Origin: Pseudomonadota bacterium
Lineage (GTDB): Bacteria; Pseudomonadota; Gammaproteobacteria; Burkholderiales; Thiobacillaceae
Assembly: GCA_021791235.1 (NCBI GenBank)
Contig: JAJYXA010000468.1
Span: 1-5,783 of the forward strand
Length of the DNA stretch: 5,783 bases
Reading direction: 5' to 3'
Shown: one piece after another, positions 1-5,783 of the stretch
Layout: each line of letters begins with the position of its first letter
How positions within the stretch are numbered: position 1 is the first letter of the stretch
Notes under the pieces: generated by a model
Databases searched by the model: none
Seen by the model: the letters and a program-made list of their open reading frames with translations, nothing else
What the model was told of the DNA's origin: nothing
Program-made: the position numbers and the translations under genes

Positions 1-317
1 TCGCGCGTGAGCAGCTCCTCGCGGAACTCGCCGCCGCAGTAGGCGCAGACGTTGCGGTCGCGGGCAAAGAGCTTGCTGTTGGTGAGGCCGGGCCGCAGCT
101 CGAAGGGATTGATGTTCGGCACCCCCTTGGTGCCGATGATGCTGCTGACGGCGATCAGCGACTGCTCGCCGGTCACCGCGTTGTGGCCGCCGCGGAACAG
201 CGCGATGCGCGCGCCGACTTCCCAGCGCACCTCCTCGGCCGCGTAGTGGATCACGGCCTGTTCCAGCGTGATCCACGACTGGGGCAGGCCCTGGGCCGAC
301 AGCTTCAAAACCTTCAA
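1..317 (-). CDS. HNH endonuclease-like protein, N-terminal part (runs off the left edge)
   Basis: Reading the minus strand from a TTG at 317 gives 105 open codons without a stop to the window edge. The protein begins MKVLKLSAQGLPQSW and has a conserved-looking block GTKGVPNINPFELRPGL at about residues 62-78. RDRNVCAYCGG follows at about 87-96, with Cys91 and Cys94 as the first half of the zinc-binding pair of an HNH (McrA-like) domain; the HNH catalytic part lies outside the window. From memory, betaproteobacteria carry a closely similar single-domain HNH protein of roughly 185 residues, so a little over half is present. The start is set by AAGGAG ending 7 nt before TTG. An in-frame ATG at 350 lacks such a site. 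It is divergent from ribF. Its role is unknown: DNA cleavage is inferred from the family only, and no restriction or toxin partner is visible. Confidence 0.85.
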   Translation of the reverse strand, partial: MKVLKLSAQGLPQSWITLEQAVIHYAAEEVRWEVGARIALFRGGHNAVTGEQSLIAVSSIIGTKGVPNINPFELRPGLTNSKLFARDRNVCAYCGGEFREELLTR

Positions 318-324
318 GACACCA

Positions 325-330
325 CTCCTT
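325..330 (-). promoter_or_regulatory. Shine-Dalgarno site that selects the TTG start of the HNH gene
   Basis: On the minus strand the hexamer AAGGAG lies 7 nt upstream of the TTG at 317. This is an almost ideal ribosome binding site. It lies inside the reading frame that would be coding if the upstream ATG at 350 were used. No comparable purine-rich site precedes that ATG, so the TTG start is preferred. Confidence 0.7.
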
Positions 331-363
331 TCCGGGAGAGGAAACCACATGGCAGGTCCGGCG

Positions 364-381
364 CAGCGCCGGGCGGCGCTG
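364..381. repeat. GC-rich inverted repeat (7-bp stem, 4-nt loop) in the divergent region
   Basis: CAGCGCC (364-370) and GGCGCTG (375-381) are perfectly complementary around the loop GGGC. No T-run follows on either strand, so it is not a typical intrinsic terminator. If the minus-strand -10 at 395-390 is used, the hairpin would lie at the very 5' end of the HNH transcript. Confidence 0.6.
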
Positions 382-387
382 TACAGC
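378..387. repeat. Perfect 10-bp palindrome GCTGTACAGC
   Basis: The ten bases read the same on both strands and sit directly beside the AT-rich island that holds the candidate -10 elements. The palindrome shares 378-381 with the right arm of the neighbouring hairpin. It could be a dimeric operator, but one short palindrome in GC-rich DNA may be chance. Confidence 0.4.
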
Positions 388-488
388 ACAATATACCCTC
401 TTTCGTGGCCCGCCGCCGCCGCGCAGGCGCCGTGCCGCTTGGCGCGACGGGCGCGGGCTGCTATCAAAACGATACCGACGCGAGCGCG

Positions 489-1424
489 ATGCAGATCTTC
501 CGAGGCTTCCACCATCCGGGCATCGCGCCGGCCTGCGCGCTCACGATCGGCAACTTCGACGGCGTCCACCGCGGCCACCAGGCCATGCTGGCACTGCTGA
601 ACAACGAGGCGCGCCATCGCGGCGTGCCCAGCTGCGTGCTGACCTTCGAGCCGCATCCGCGCGAGTTCTTCGCGCCCGAGCAGGCGCCCGCGCGCCTGTC
701 CAGCCTGCGCGAAAAGGCCGAATGCCTGCAGCGCCTGGGGATCGACCGCTTCCACGTATTCCGCTTCGACCGCGCGTTTTCTTCACTGACCGCCGAGGCC
801 TTCATCGAACAGGTGCTGGGGCGCACGTTGCAGGCGCATTACGTCCTGGTGGGCGACGATTTTCGGTACGGCGCCAAACGCACCGGTGACTTTGCCCTGC
901 TGAAAAAAGCGGGTGAGACGCTCGGCTTCGACGCCGAGTTTCTGCCCACGGTCGAGGTCGCCGGCGAGCGGTCCTCGTCGACCGCGGTGCGCCAGGCGCT
1001 CGCCGCCGGTGAACTCGAGCATGCGGCGCGCCTGCTCGGGCGCCCCTACAGCATCTCCGGGCGCGTGGTGCATGGCGACAAGCTGGGACGCGACATCGGC
1101 TTTCCCACCGCCAACATCCAGCTCAGGCACAACCGCCCGCCGCTGATGGGCATCTTCGCGGTCGAGCTCAATGGCCTCAATGGTGCGCCGCTGCCGGGCG
1201 TAGCAAGCCTCGGCCGGCGCCCCACCGTCAAGAGTGCGGACGCCGTGCCTGTGCTCGAAGTGCACCTGTTCGATTTCGACGCCGAGATTTACGGCCGCCG
1301 CGTGCGCGTGGACTTTCTGCACAAGCTGCGTGACGAAGAGAAATATCCCGACCTCGACAGCCTCGTGGCGCAGATCCGCCGCGACGTCGACAACGCCAAA
1401 CACTTCCTGGCCAAGCTTAAATAA
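489..1424 (+). CDS. ribF: Bifunctional riboflavin kinase / FAD synthetase
   Basis: This 311-residue protein phosphorylates riboflavin to FMN and then adenylates FMN to FAD, in the cytoplasm. The N-terminal FMN adenylyltransferase domain shows [10 protein letters not shown] at 21-30 (nucleotidyltransferase HxGH type), TFEPHP at 52-57, VGDDFRYG at 121-128 and RSSSTAVR at 161-168. The C-terminal flavokinase domain shows [20 protein letters not shown] at 191-210, [11 protein letters not shown] at 237-247 and LEVHLFDFD at 256-264 with the likely catalytic Glu257. The length matches the family (E. coli about 313). The frame is open back to 183, but the ATG at 489 is chosen because the sequence from there (MQIFRG..., then ALTIGNFDG) matches normal RibF N-termini; upstream codons overlap the divergent gene and look non-coding. 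No clear Shine-Dalgarno is seen. It is the first gene of the operon, 11 nt before ileS. Confidence 0.97.
   Translation: MQIFRGFHHPGIAPACALTIGNFDGVHRGHQAMLALLNNEARHRGVPSCVLTFEPHPREFFAPEQAPARLSSLREKAECLQRLGIDRFHVFRFDRAFSSLTAEAFIEQVLGRTLQAHYVLVGDDFRYGAKRTGDFALLKKAGETLGFDAEFLPTVEVAGERSSSTAVRQALAAGELEHAARLLGRPYSISGRVVHGDKLGRDIGFPTANIQLRHNRPPLMGIFAVELNGLNGAPLPGVASLGRRPTVKSADAVPVLEVHLFDFDAEIYGRRVRVDFLHKLRDEEKYPDLDSLVAQIRRDVDNAKHFLAKLK
1167..1184 (+). repeat. 9-bp tandem duplication inside ribF
   Basis: CTCAATGGC (1167-1175) is followed directly by CTCAATGGT (1176-1184), 8 of 9 identical and in frame. It encodes LNG-LNG at RibF residues 227-232, in the turn between GIFAVE and PLPGVASLG of the flavokinase domain. 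It adds three residues without disturbing the motifs. Confidence 0.7.
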
Positions 1425-1435
1425 ACCCAGACGCC

Positions 1436-4222
1436 ATGCCTGATTACAAGAACACGCTCAACCTGCCCGACACGCCCTTCCCGATGCGCGGCGACCTCGC
1501 CAAGCGCGAACCCGGCTGGGTCAAAAGCTGGCAGGAAAAGAAACGCTACGAGGCGATCCGCAAGGCTGCAACCGGCCGTCCCAAGTTCATCCTGCACGAC
1601 GGCCCGCCCTATGCCAACGGCGACATCCACATCGGCCATGCGGTGAACAAGATCCTCAAGGACATCATCGTCAAGGCGAAGACGCTCTCCGGTTTCGACG
1701 CGCCCTACGTGCCGGGCTGGGACTGCCACGGCCTGCCGATCGAGCTGCAGGTGGAAAAAACCCACGGCAAGGACATCCCCCCGTCGAAGTTCCGCGAACT
1801 GTGCCGCGCCTACGCCGCCGAGCAGATCGAGCGCCAGAAGGCCGACTTCATCCGCCTCGGCGTGCTGGGCGACTGGGACCATCCCTACCGCACGATGGAC
1901 TTCCAGTTCGAGGCCGACACCCTGCGCGTGCTGGGGCAGATCCAGCAGGCGGGTTACCTCTACCAGGGCGCCAAGCCGGTGCACTGGTGCGTCGACTGCG
2001 GCTCGGCCCTGGCCGAGGCCGAGGTCGAATACGAGGACAAGACCTCGCCGGCGATCGATGTCGGCTTTGCCGTGGCCGACCCCGCCGACCTCGCGCGCCG
2101 TTTCGACATTGCATCGATCGCCGAACCGGTCCGGATCGTCATCTGGACCACCACGCCGTGGACGCTGCCGGCCAACCAGGCGGTGGCACTGCACCCCGAT
2201 TTCCAGTACGCGCTGGTGCGCACGGCCAAGGGCCTCCTGATCCTCGCCGACAGCCTGCGCGAAGCAGCGCTGACGCGCTACGGCCTGGCTGACGGCGCCG
2301 AAGTCATTGCGCACACCAGCGGCCAGGCGCTCGAAGGCGTGCTGCTGTGGCACCCGTTCCAGGAACGCCAGGTGCCGGTGATCGTCGGCGATCATGTCAC
2401 CGCCGACGCCGGTACCGGCGCCGTGCACACCGCGCCCGGCCACGGCCTCGACGACTACGTGGTGGGCAGCCGCTACGGCTTGAAGGTCGACAACCCGGTG
2501 GGCGACGACGGCCGTTTCTACGCCAGCGTGCCGCTGGTCGGCGGCATGAGCATCTGGCAGGCGAATCCGCTGATCATCGAGACGCTCGATGCCAGCGGCA
2601 ACCTGCTGGCACACGAGAAGCTGCTGCACAGCTATCCGCATTGCTGGCGCCACAAGACGCCGATCATCTTCCGCGCGACGCGGCAGTGGTTCATCGGCAT
2701 GGATGCGAGTGAGCAGGGAGCGGTGAGCGGTGAGCGGAAATCCCTGCGCGAGCAAGCGATGACAGCTGTTGACCACACCCAGTTCTTCCCGTCATGGGGC
2801 CGTGCGCGTCTCGAGGCGATGATCAGGAACCGCCCCGACTGGTGCGTCTCGCGCCAGCGCAACTGGGGCGTGCCGATGCCCTTCTTCACCCACAAGGAAA
2901 CCGGCGAGCTGCATCCGCGCACAACCGAGTTTCTGGAGATCGTCGCCAAGCGCGTCGAAGCGGCCGGCATCGAGGCCTGGTTCGCGCTCGACCCGGCCGA
3001 GCTGCTGGGCTCGGATTCTGCTCATTACGACAAGACCGGCCACACGCTCGACGTCTGGTTCGACTCCGGCGTCACCCACGCCTGCGTGCTGAAGCGCCGC
3101 CCCGAGCTCGCGCATCCTGCCGATCTGTATCTGGAAGGCTCGGACCAGCATCGCGGCTGGTTCCAGTCGAGCCTGCTCACCGGCTGCGCGACCGACGGCC
3201 GCGCGCCCTACGATGCGCTCCTCACCCACGGCTTCGTGGTCGACGGCAAGGGCCACAAGATGAGCAAGTCGAAGGGCAACGTCATCGCGCCGCAAAAGGT
3301 GATGGACCAGTATGGTGCCGACATCCTGCGGCTGTGGGTGGCGACCACCGACTATTCCGGCGAACTGTCGATCTCGGATGAAATCCTGAAGCGCGTGGTC
3401 GAGAGCTATCGCCGGATTCGGAATACTTTGAAATTCCTGCTTGCCAACCTGACCGACTTCGACCCGAAGAAGCACGCGCGGCCGGTGGCCGACTGGCTGG
3501 AGATCGACCGCTACGCGCTGGCGCTGACCCGACAATTGCAGGGTGAACTGCAGGCGCACTACGACGCCTACGAGTTCCACTTCATCGTGCAGAAGCTGCA
3601 GTCCTTCTGCTCCGAAGATCTCGGCGGCTTCTACCTCGACATCCTCAAGGACCGGCTCTACACCAGCGGCGCCGACAGCCCCCCCCGCCGCGCCGCGCAG
3701 AACGCGCTGTATCACCTGACGCAGGCGCTGGCCCGCTGGATGGCGCCGATCCTGTCGTTCACCGGCGAAGAAGTGTGGATGCAGCTGGCAGGCGAGGACG
3801 ACTCGGTGTTCCTGCACACTTGGCACGACCTGCCGGCGCAGGCTGGCGAAGCCGACCTGCTCAAGCACTGGACCCGCATCCGCGCGGTGCGCGCCGAGGT
3901 GCAGAAGGAACTCGAAACCGTGCGCGTCGCCGGCGGCATCGGCTCGTCGCTGCAGGCCGACGTGACCCTGCACGCCAGCCCCGCCACCCAGGCTCTGCTG
4001 GCGCCGCTGGGCGACGACCTGCGCTTCGTTCTGATCACCTCACAGGCACGTCTGCTGGCCGCCGACATCGACCGCGTCGAGGTCACCCCGAGTGCCGCGA
4101 AGAAATGCGACCGCTGCTGGCATTACCGTGACGACGTCGACGCGCACGCTGACCACCCCGGCCTGTGCGGACGCTGCGTGAGCAATCTCTACGGCAAAGG
4201 CGAGGCGCGCACCCATGCTTGA
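1436..4222 (+). CDS. ileS: Isoleucyl-tRNA synthetase
   Basis: This class I synthetase attaches isoleucine to tRNA-Ile. The 928 residues are close to E. coli IleS (about 938). The Rossmann core has HIGH at 65-68 within [15 protein letters not shown] and KMSKS at 608-612. The CP1 editing domain, which removes mischarged valine, shows [11 protein letters not shown] at 237-247 and [16 protein letters not shown] at 326-341; His331 and Asp340 appear to correspond to the E. coli editing residues His333 and Asp342. SRQRNWGVP at 472-480 and WFDSG at 541-545 belong to the core. The C-terminus ends in a zinc site (Cys891, Cys894, Cys911, Cys914) typical of the bacterial type. The ATG at 1436 gives the expected [27 protein letters not shown] start. 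A heptamer repeat encodes part of a loop at 425-434. The last 8 nt overlap lspA. Two long minus-strand frames lie opposite it but look like GC-bias shadows. Confidence 0.99.
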   Translation: MPDYKNTLNLPDTPFPMRGDLAKREPGWVKSWQEKKRYEAIRKAATGRPKFILHDGPPYANGDIHIGHAVNKILKDIIVKAKTLSGFDAPYVPGWDCHGLPIELQVEKTHGKDIPPSKFRELCRAYAAEQIERQKADFIRLGVLGDWDHPYRTMDFQFEADTLRVLGQIQQAGYLYQGAKPVHWCVDCGSALAEAEVEYEDKTSPAIDVGFAVADPADLARRFDIASIAEPVRIVIWTTTPWTLPANQAVALHPDFQYALVRTAKGLLILADSLREAALTRYGLADGAEVIAHTSGQALEGVLLWHPFQERQVPVIVGDHVTADAGTGAVHTAPGHGLDDYVVGSRYGLKVDNPVGDDGRFYASVPLVGGMSIWQANPLIIETLDASGNLLAHEKLLHSYPHCWRHKTPIIFRATRQWFIGMDASEQGAVSGERKSLREQAMTAVDHTQFFPSWGRARLEAMIRNRPDWCVSRQRNWGVPMPFFTHKETGELHPRTTEFLEIVAKRVEAAGIEAWFALDPAELLGSDSAHYDKTGHTLDVWFDSGVTHACVLKRRPELAHPADLYLEGSDQHRGWFQSSLLTGCATDGRAPYDALLTHGFVVDGKGHKMSKSKGNVIAPQKVMDQYGADILRLWVATTDYSGELSISDEILKRVVESYRRIRNTLKFLLANLTDFDPKKHARPVADWLEIDRYALALTRQLQGELQAHYDAYEFHFIVQKLQSFCSEDLGGFYLDILKDRLYTSGADSPPRRAAQNALYHLTQALARWMAPILSFTGEEVWMQLAGEDDSVFLHTWHDLPAQAGEADLLKHWTRIRAVRAEVQKELETVRVAGGIGSSLQADVTLHASPATQALLAPLGDDLRFVLITSQARLLAADIDRVEVTPSAAKKCDRCWHYRDDVDAHADHPGLCGRCVSNLYGKGEARTHA
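2709..2736 (+). repeat. Four-unit heptamer repeat (GTGAGCG type) inside ileS
   Basis: Four consecutive 7-nt units occupy 28 bp: GTGAGCA, GGGAGCG, GTGAGCG, GTGAGCG. The last two are identical; the first differs at one position and the second at one. They encode IleS residues about 425-434 ([10 protein letters not shown]), just after QWFIGMD and before SLREQAM. Compared with my memory of E. coli IleS, where this stretch is shorter (MDQKGLRAQ), about ten residues are added. GTGAGCGGTGAGCG strings are known to me as small dispersed tandem repeats, mostly intergenic, in several proteobacterial genomes; whether this genome has others cannot be seen here. Confidence 0.75.
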
Positions 4223-4712
4223 TCTACTGAACCCGGCCATGCGCAAATGGCTGGGAATCGCCTTGGCAGTGATCGTGCTCGACCACCTGACGAAGTTCTG
4301 GGTATCGTCCGCGCTCGATTACCAGGAGGCCATCCCGGTGCTACCGTTCTTTTCCCTGGTGCTGGTGCACAACACCGGCGCGGCGTTCAGTTTTCTGGCC
4401 GACGCCGGCGGCTGGCAGCGCTGGTTCTTCGTTGCAGTGGGCGTCGTCGCCACTGTGGTCATTACGCGCCTGCTGAAGCGCCATGCCCACGAACCCCGCA
4501 TGGCGTTCGCGCTGGCGCTGGTGCTCGGCGGGGCGCTCGGCAACGTGATCGACCGCGTGGTGCTGGGCCATGTGGTGGACTTCCTGTATTTTCACTACAA
4601 GAGCTTCGCCTGGCCGGCCTTCAACGTGGCGGATTCCGCCATCACCGTCGGCGCCGCGCTGCTGATCTGGGACAGCCTGCGCAGCAAGCAGGGCGCGGCC
4701 GGCAAACCATGA
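4215..4712 (+). CDS. lspA: Lipoprotein signal peptidase (signal peptidase II)
   Basis: This inner-membrane aspartic protease cleaves the signal peptide of diacylglyceryl-modified prolipoproteins just before the lipidated cysteine. The 165 residues match the family length. Four hydrophobic segments are visible at about 11-30, 68-86, 97-113 and 135-152. Conserved elements are DHLTK with Asp23, [10 protein letters not shown] at 51-60, [10 protein letters not shown] at 105-114, VVDF with Asp122, and FNVADSAI at 136-143 with Asp140. Asp122 and Asp140 are the expected catalytic pair. The ATG at 4215 overlaps the ileS end by 8 nt and is preceded by GAGG 9 nt upstream, inside ileS. The 3' end overlaps fkpB by ATGA. 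Co-transcription with ileS is conserved in many proteobacteria; translational coupling is inferred from the overlaps. Confidence 0.98.
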   Translation: MLDLLNPAMRKWLGIALAVIVLDHLTKFWVSSALDYQEAIPVLPFFSLVLVHNTGAAFSFLADAGGWQRWFFVAVGVVATVVITRLLKRHAHEPRMAFALALVLGGALGNVIDRVVLGHVVDFLYFHYKSFAWPAFNVADSAITVGAALLIWDSLRSKQGAAGKP

Positions 4713-5146
4713 ACGCACGTGCAGTTGCCGCCGGCGACACGTTCGAACTTCGCTATGCGTTGCGCCCGCGCGGCGGCGACGACATCGTCTCCAACTTCGA
4801 CGACGCCGAACCGGAGACCCTCACGCTCGGCGACGGCACCCTGGCGCCGATGCTGGAGCAGTGGTTGATCGATCTCGTTCCCGGCGAGCGCCACGTATTC
4901 CTGCTCGACCCCTGGCAGGCCTTTGGCGCCACCCAGCCCGAACTGGTCCAGACGCTGCCCAAAACCGACCTGCCCGCCGACATGGAATTCGCAGTCGACC
5001 AGCTCGTCGAATTCGCCATGCCCAATGGCCAGACGCTGGCCGGCCGCATCCTGGAAATCGGCGACGACGCGGTGAAGGTCGACTTCAACCACCCGCTCGC
5101 CGATCTATCCATCGAATTCGAAGTGGAAATCGTCCGCATCCTGTGA
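4709..5146 (+). CDS. fkpB: FKBP-type peptidyl-prolyl cis-trans isomerase, SlpA/FkpB (SlyD-like)
   Basis: This predicted cytoplasmic prolyl isomerase with chaperone activity has 145 residues (E. coli SlpA/FkpB about 149). The FKBP fold starts at [10 protein letters not shown] (11-20) and runs through [23 protein letters not shown] (about 38-60) and DPWQAFG (67-73). A SlyD-like insert-in-flap domain follows at about 75-125, and VDFNHPLA (124-131) is a hallmark of the SlyD/SlpA group. It lacks the histidine-rich metal-binding tail of SlyD, which supports SlpA/FkpB over SlyD, as does its place between lspA and ispH. The ATG at 4709 overlaps the lspA stop as ATGA, which suggests translational coupling; only a weak purine-rich stretch precedes it. 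Longer upstream reading in this frame would lie within lspA and is rejected. Its substrate is unknown. Confidence 0.96.
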   Translation: MNARAVAAGDTFELRYALRPRGGDDIVSNFDDAEPETLTLGDGTLAPMLEQWLIDLVPGERHVFLLDPWQAFGATQPELVQTLPKTDLPADMEFAVDQLVEFAMPNGQTLAGRILEIGDDAVKVDFNHPLADLSIEFEVEIVRIL

Positions 5147-5159
5147 CACTGGAACGCCC

Positions 5160-5783
5160 ATGACCCCCACCATTCTTCTCGCCAACCCGCGCGGCTTCTG
5201 TGCCGGCGTCGATCGCGCCATCGCCATCGTCGAGCACGCGCTGGAAAAATTCGGCGCGCCGATCTACGTGCGCCACGAGGTCGTCCACAACACCTTCGTC
5301 GTCAACGACCTCAAGGCCAAGGGTGCGATCTTCGTCGAGGAACTCGCAGAGGTGCCCGCCGGCGCCACCGTCATCTTCAGCGCACATGGCGTGTCGCAGG
5401 CGGTGCGTTTGGAGGCCGCGGCGCGCGGCCTGAACGTGTTCGATGCGACCTGCCCGCTGGTGACCAAGGTCCACGTCGAAGTCAGCAAAATGCGCGACAG
5501 GGGGTTCGAGATCGTGATGATCGGCCACAAGGGCCATCCCGAAGTCGAGGGGACGCTAGGACAGTCGCGGGATGGCATGTACCTGGTCGAAACGCCAGAG
5601 GACGTCGCCGCCCTGAAGGTATCCGATCCCGACAAGCTAGCCTACGTCACCCAGACCACGCTGTCGGTCGACGACGCCGCACGCGTGGTCGCTGCGCTGC
5701 GCGCACGCTTTCCCACCATCGTGGGACCGAAGAAAGACGACATCTGCTACGCCACGCAGAACCGGCAGGACGCGGTCAAGGCA
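5160..5783 (+). CDS. ispH: 4-hydroxy-3-methylbut-2-enyl diphosphate reductase, N-terminal two thirds (right end missing)
   Basis: IspH is the last enzyme of the MEP (non-mevalonate) isoprenoid pathway. It reduces HMBPP to IPP and DMAPP with a [4Fe-4S] cluster. The 208 codons present are open to the window edge; full-length proteins are about 310-320 residues. All three cluster cysteines are visible: Cys14 in [12 protein letters not shown], Cys98 in [11 protein letters not shown] and Cys196 in [11 protein letters not shown]. Substrate-binding residues are also present: His43 in VVHN, His76 in SAHGV, and His126 and Glu128 in GHPEVEGT, plus the VTQTTLS block at 163-169. The ATG at 5160 lies 13 nt after the fkpB stop, with a weak GGA 6 nt upstream. 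It is also called lytB in older literature. It is the last operon gene seen here. Confidence 0.97.
   Translation, partial: MTPTILLANPRGFCAGVDRAIAIVEHALEKFGAPIYVRHEVVHNTFVVNDLKAKGAIFVEELAEVPAGATVIFSAHGVSQAVRLEAAARGLNVFDATCPLVTKVHVEVSKMRDRGFEIVMIGHKGHPEVEGTLGQSRDGMYLVETPEDVAALKVSDPDKLAYVTQTTLSVDDAARVVAALRARFPTIVGPKKDDICYATQNRQDAVKA

Larger units (their letters stand above)
318..488. promoter_or_regulatory. Divergent intergenic region, probable promoters for the HNH gene and ribF
   Basis: This 171-nt stretch separates the minus-strand HNH gene from ribF. It is very GC-rich except for a short AT-rich island at 388-395. On the minus strand the island offers TATATT (395-390), 5 of 6 matches to the sigma-70 -10 consensus. 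On the plus strand it offers CACAAT (387-392) or TATACC (392-397), each 4 of 6. I find no convincing -35 hexamer at the usual spacing in either direction, so the exact promoters are uncertain. A start near 400 would give ribF a leader of roughly 85-90 nt. That is too short for, and shows no sign of, an FMN riboswitch. No strong ribosome binding site precedes ribF. Confidence 0.4.

Noticed and set aside
427..445. Small inverted repeat GCGCC/GGCGC in the ribF leader
   Set aside because: A 5-bp stem with a 9-nt loop in DNA this GC-rich is expected by chance, and there is no T-run to make it a terminator.
183..488. 102-codon upstream extension of ribF in the same frame
   Set aside because: RibF homologues start at the ATG at 489. 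The extension overlaps the divergent HNH gene and reads as low-conservation Arg/Ala-rich sequence.
398..488. Possible FMN riboswitch upstream of ribF
   Set aside because: The likely leader is under 100 nt, shorter than the usual FMN element. I see none of the conserved RFN-box pattern, and in proteobacteria that element normally sits before ribB.
1289..2776. 495-codon open frame on the minus strand opposite the end of ribF and the start of ileS
   Set aside because: It lies antisense to two clearly real genes. Its composition is rich in Arg, Ala, Val, His and Asp, as expected for the complement of GC-rich codons, and it contains no recognisable motif. Part of it translates the heptamer repeat ([10 protein letters not shown]), a common sign of a spurious frame.
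2792..3973. 393-codon open frame on the minus strand opposite ileS
   Set aside because: It is antisense to conserved IleS sequence, shows no domain or ribosome binding site, and is explained by strong GC bias at third codon positions.
4247..4708. Upstream extension of the fkpB frame inside lspA
   Set aside because: It is an out-of-frame reading of lspA. The FKBP domain begins just after the ATG at 4709, which has the classic ATGA overlap.

Overview
The window is a GC-rich stretch of a proteobacterial chromosome. The gene order, the protein sequences and the divergent HNH-nuclease neighbour point to a betaproteobacterium. The genus cannot be fixed from the sequence; a member of the Nitrosomonadales/Rhodocyclales type is my guess. 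Nearly all of the window is a compact housekeeping operon read on the + strand: ribF - ileS - lspA - fkpB (slpA) - ispH. This is the classic conserved cluster of beta- and gammaproteobacteria.

Layout. Positions 1-317 (minus strand) hold the first 105 codons of an HNH-endonuclease-like gene that runs off the left edge. It starts at TTG behind a strong AAGGAG ribosome binding site. Positions 318-488 are the divergent intergenic region. It is GC-rich with one small AT-rich island near 388-395, a 7-bp GC hairpin and a 10-bp perfect palindrome, and probably carries promoters for both directions. From 489 to the right edge the + strand is almost wall-to-wall coding: ribF (489-1424), an 11-nt gap, ileS (1436-4222), an 8-nt overlap, lspA (4215-4712), a 4-nt ATGA overlap, fkpB (4709-5146), a 13-nt gap, then ispH (5160 to beyond 5783, right end missing). 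I see no terminator-like stem and T-run between these genes, so co-transcription is likely.

The genes serve basic metabolism rather than one pathway. RibF makes FMN and FAD, IleS charges tRNA-Ile, LspA removes lipoprotein signal peptides, FkpB is a prolyl isomerase/chaperone, and IspH makes the isoprenoid precursors IPP and DMAPP. All visible catalytic motifs are intact.

I found no new biological system. The points worth a second look are a heptamer (GTGAGCG-type) repeat embedded in frame in a surface loop of ileS, a 9-bp in-frame duplication in ribF, the hairpin/palindrome in the divergent promoter region, a C8 tract in ileS, and the start choice of the HNH gene.
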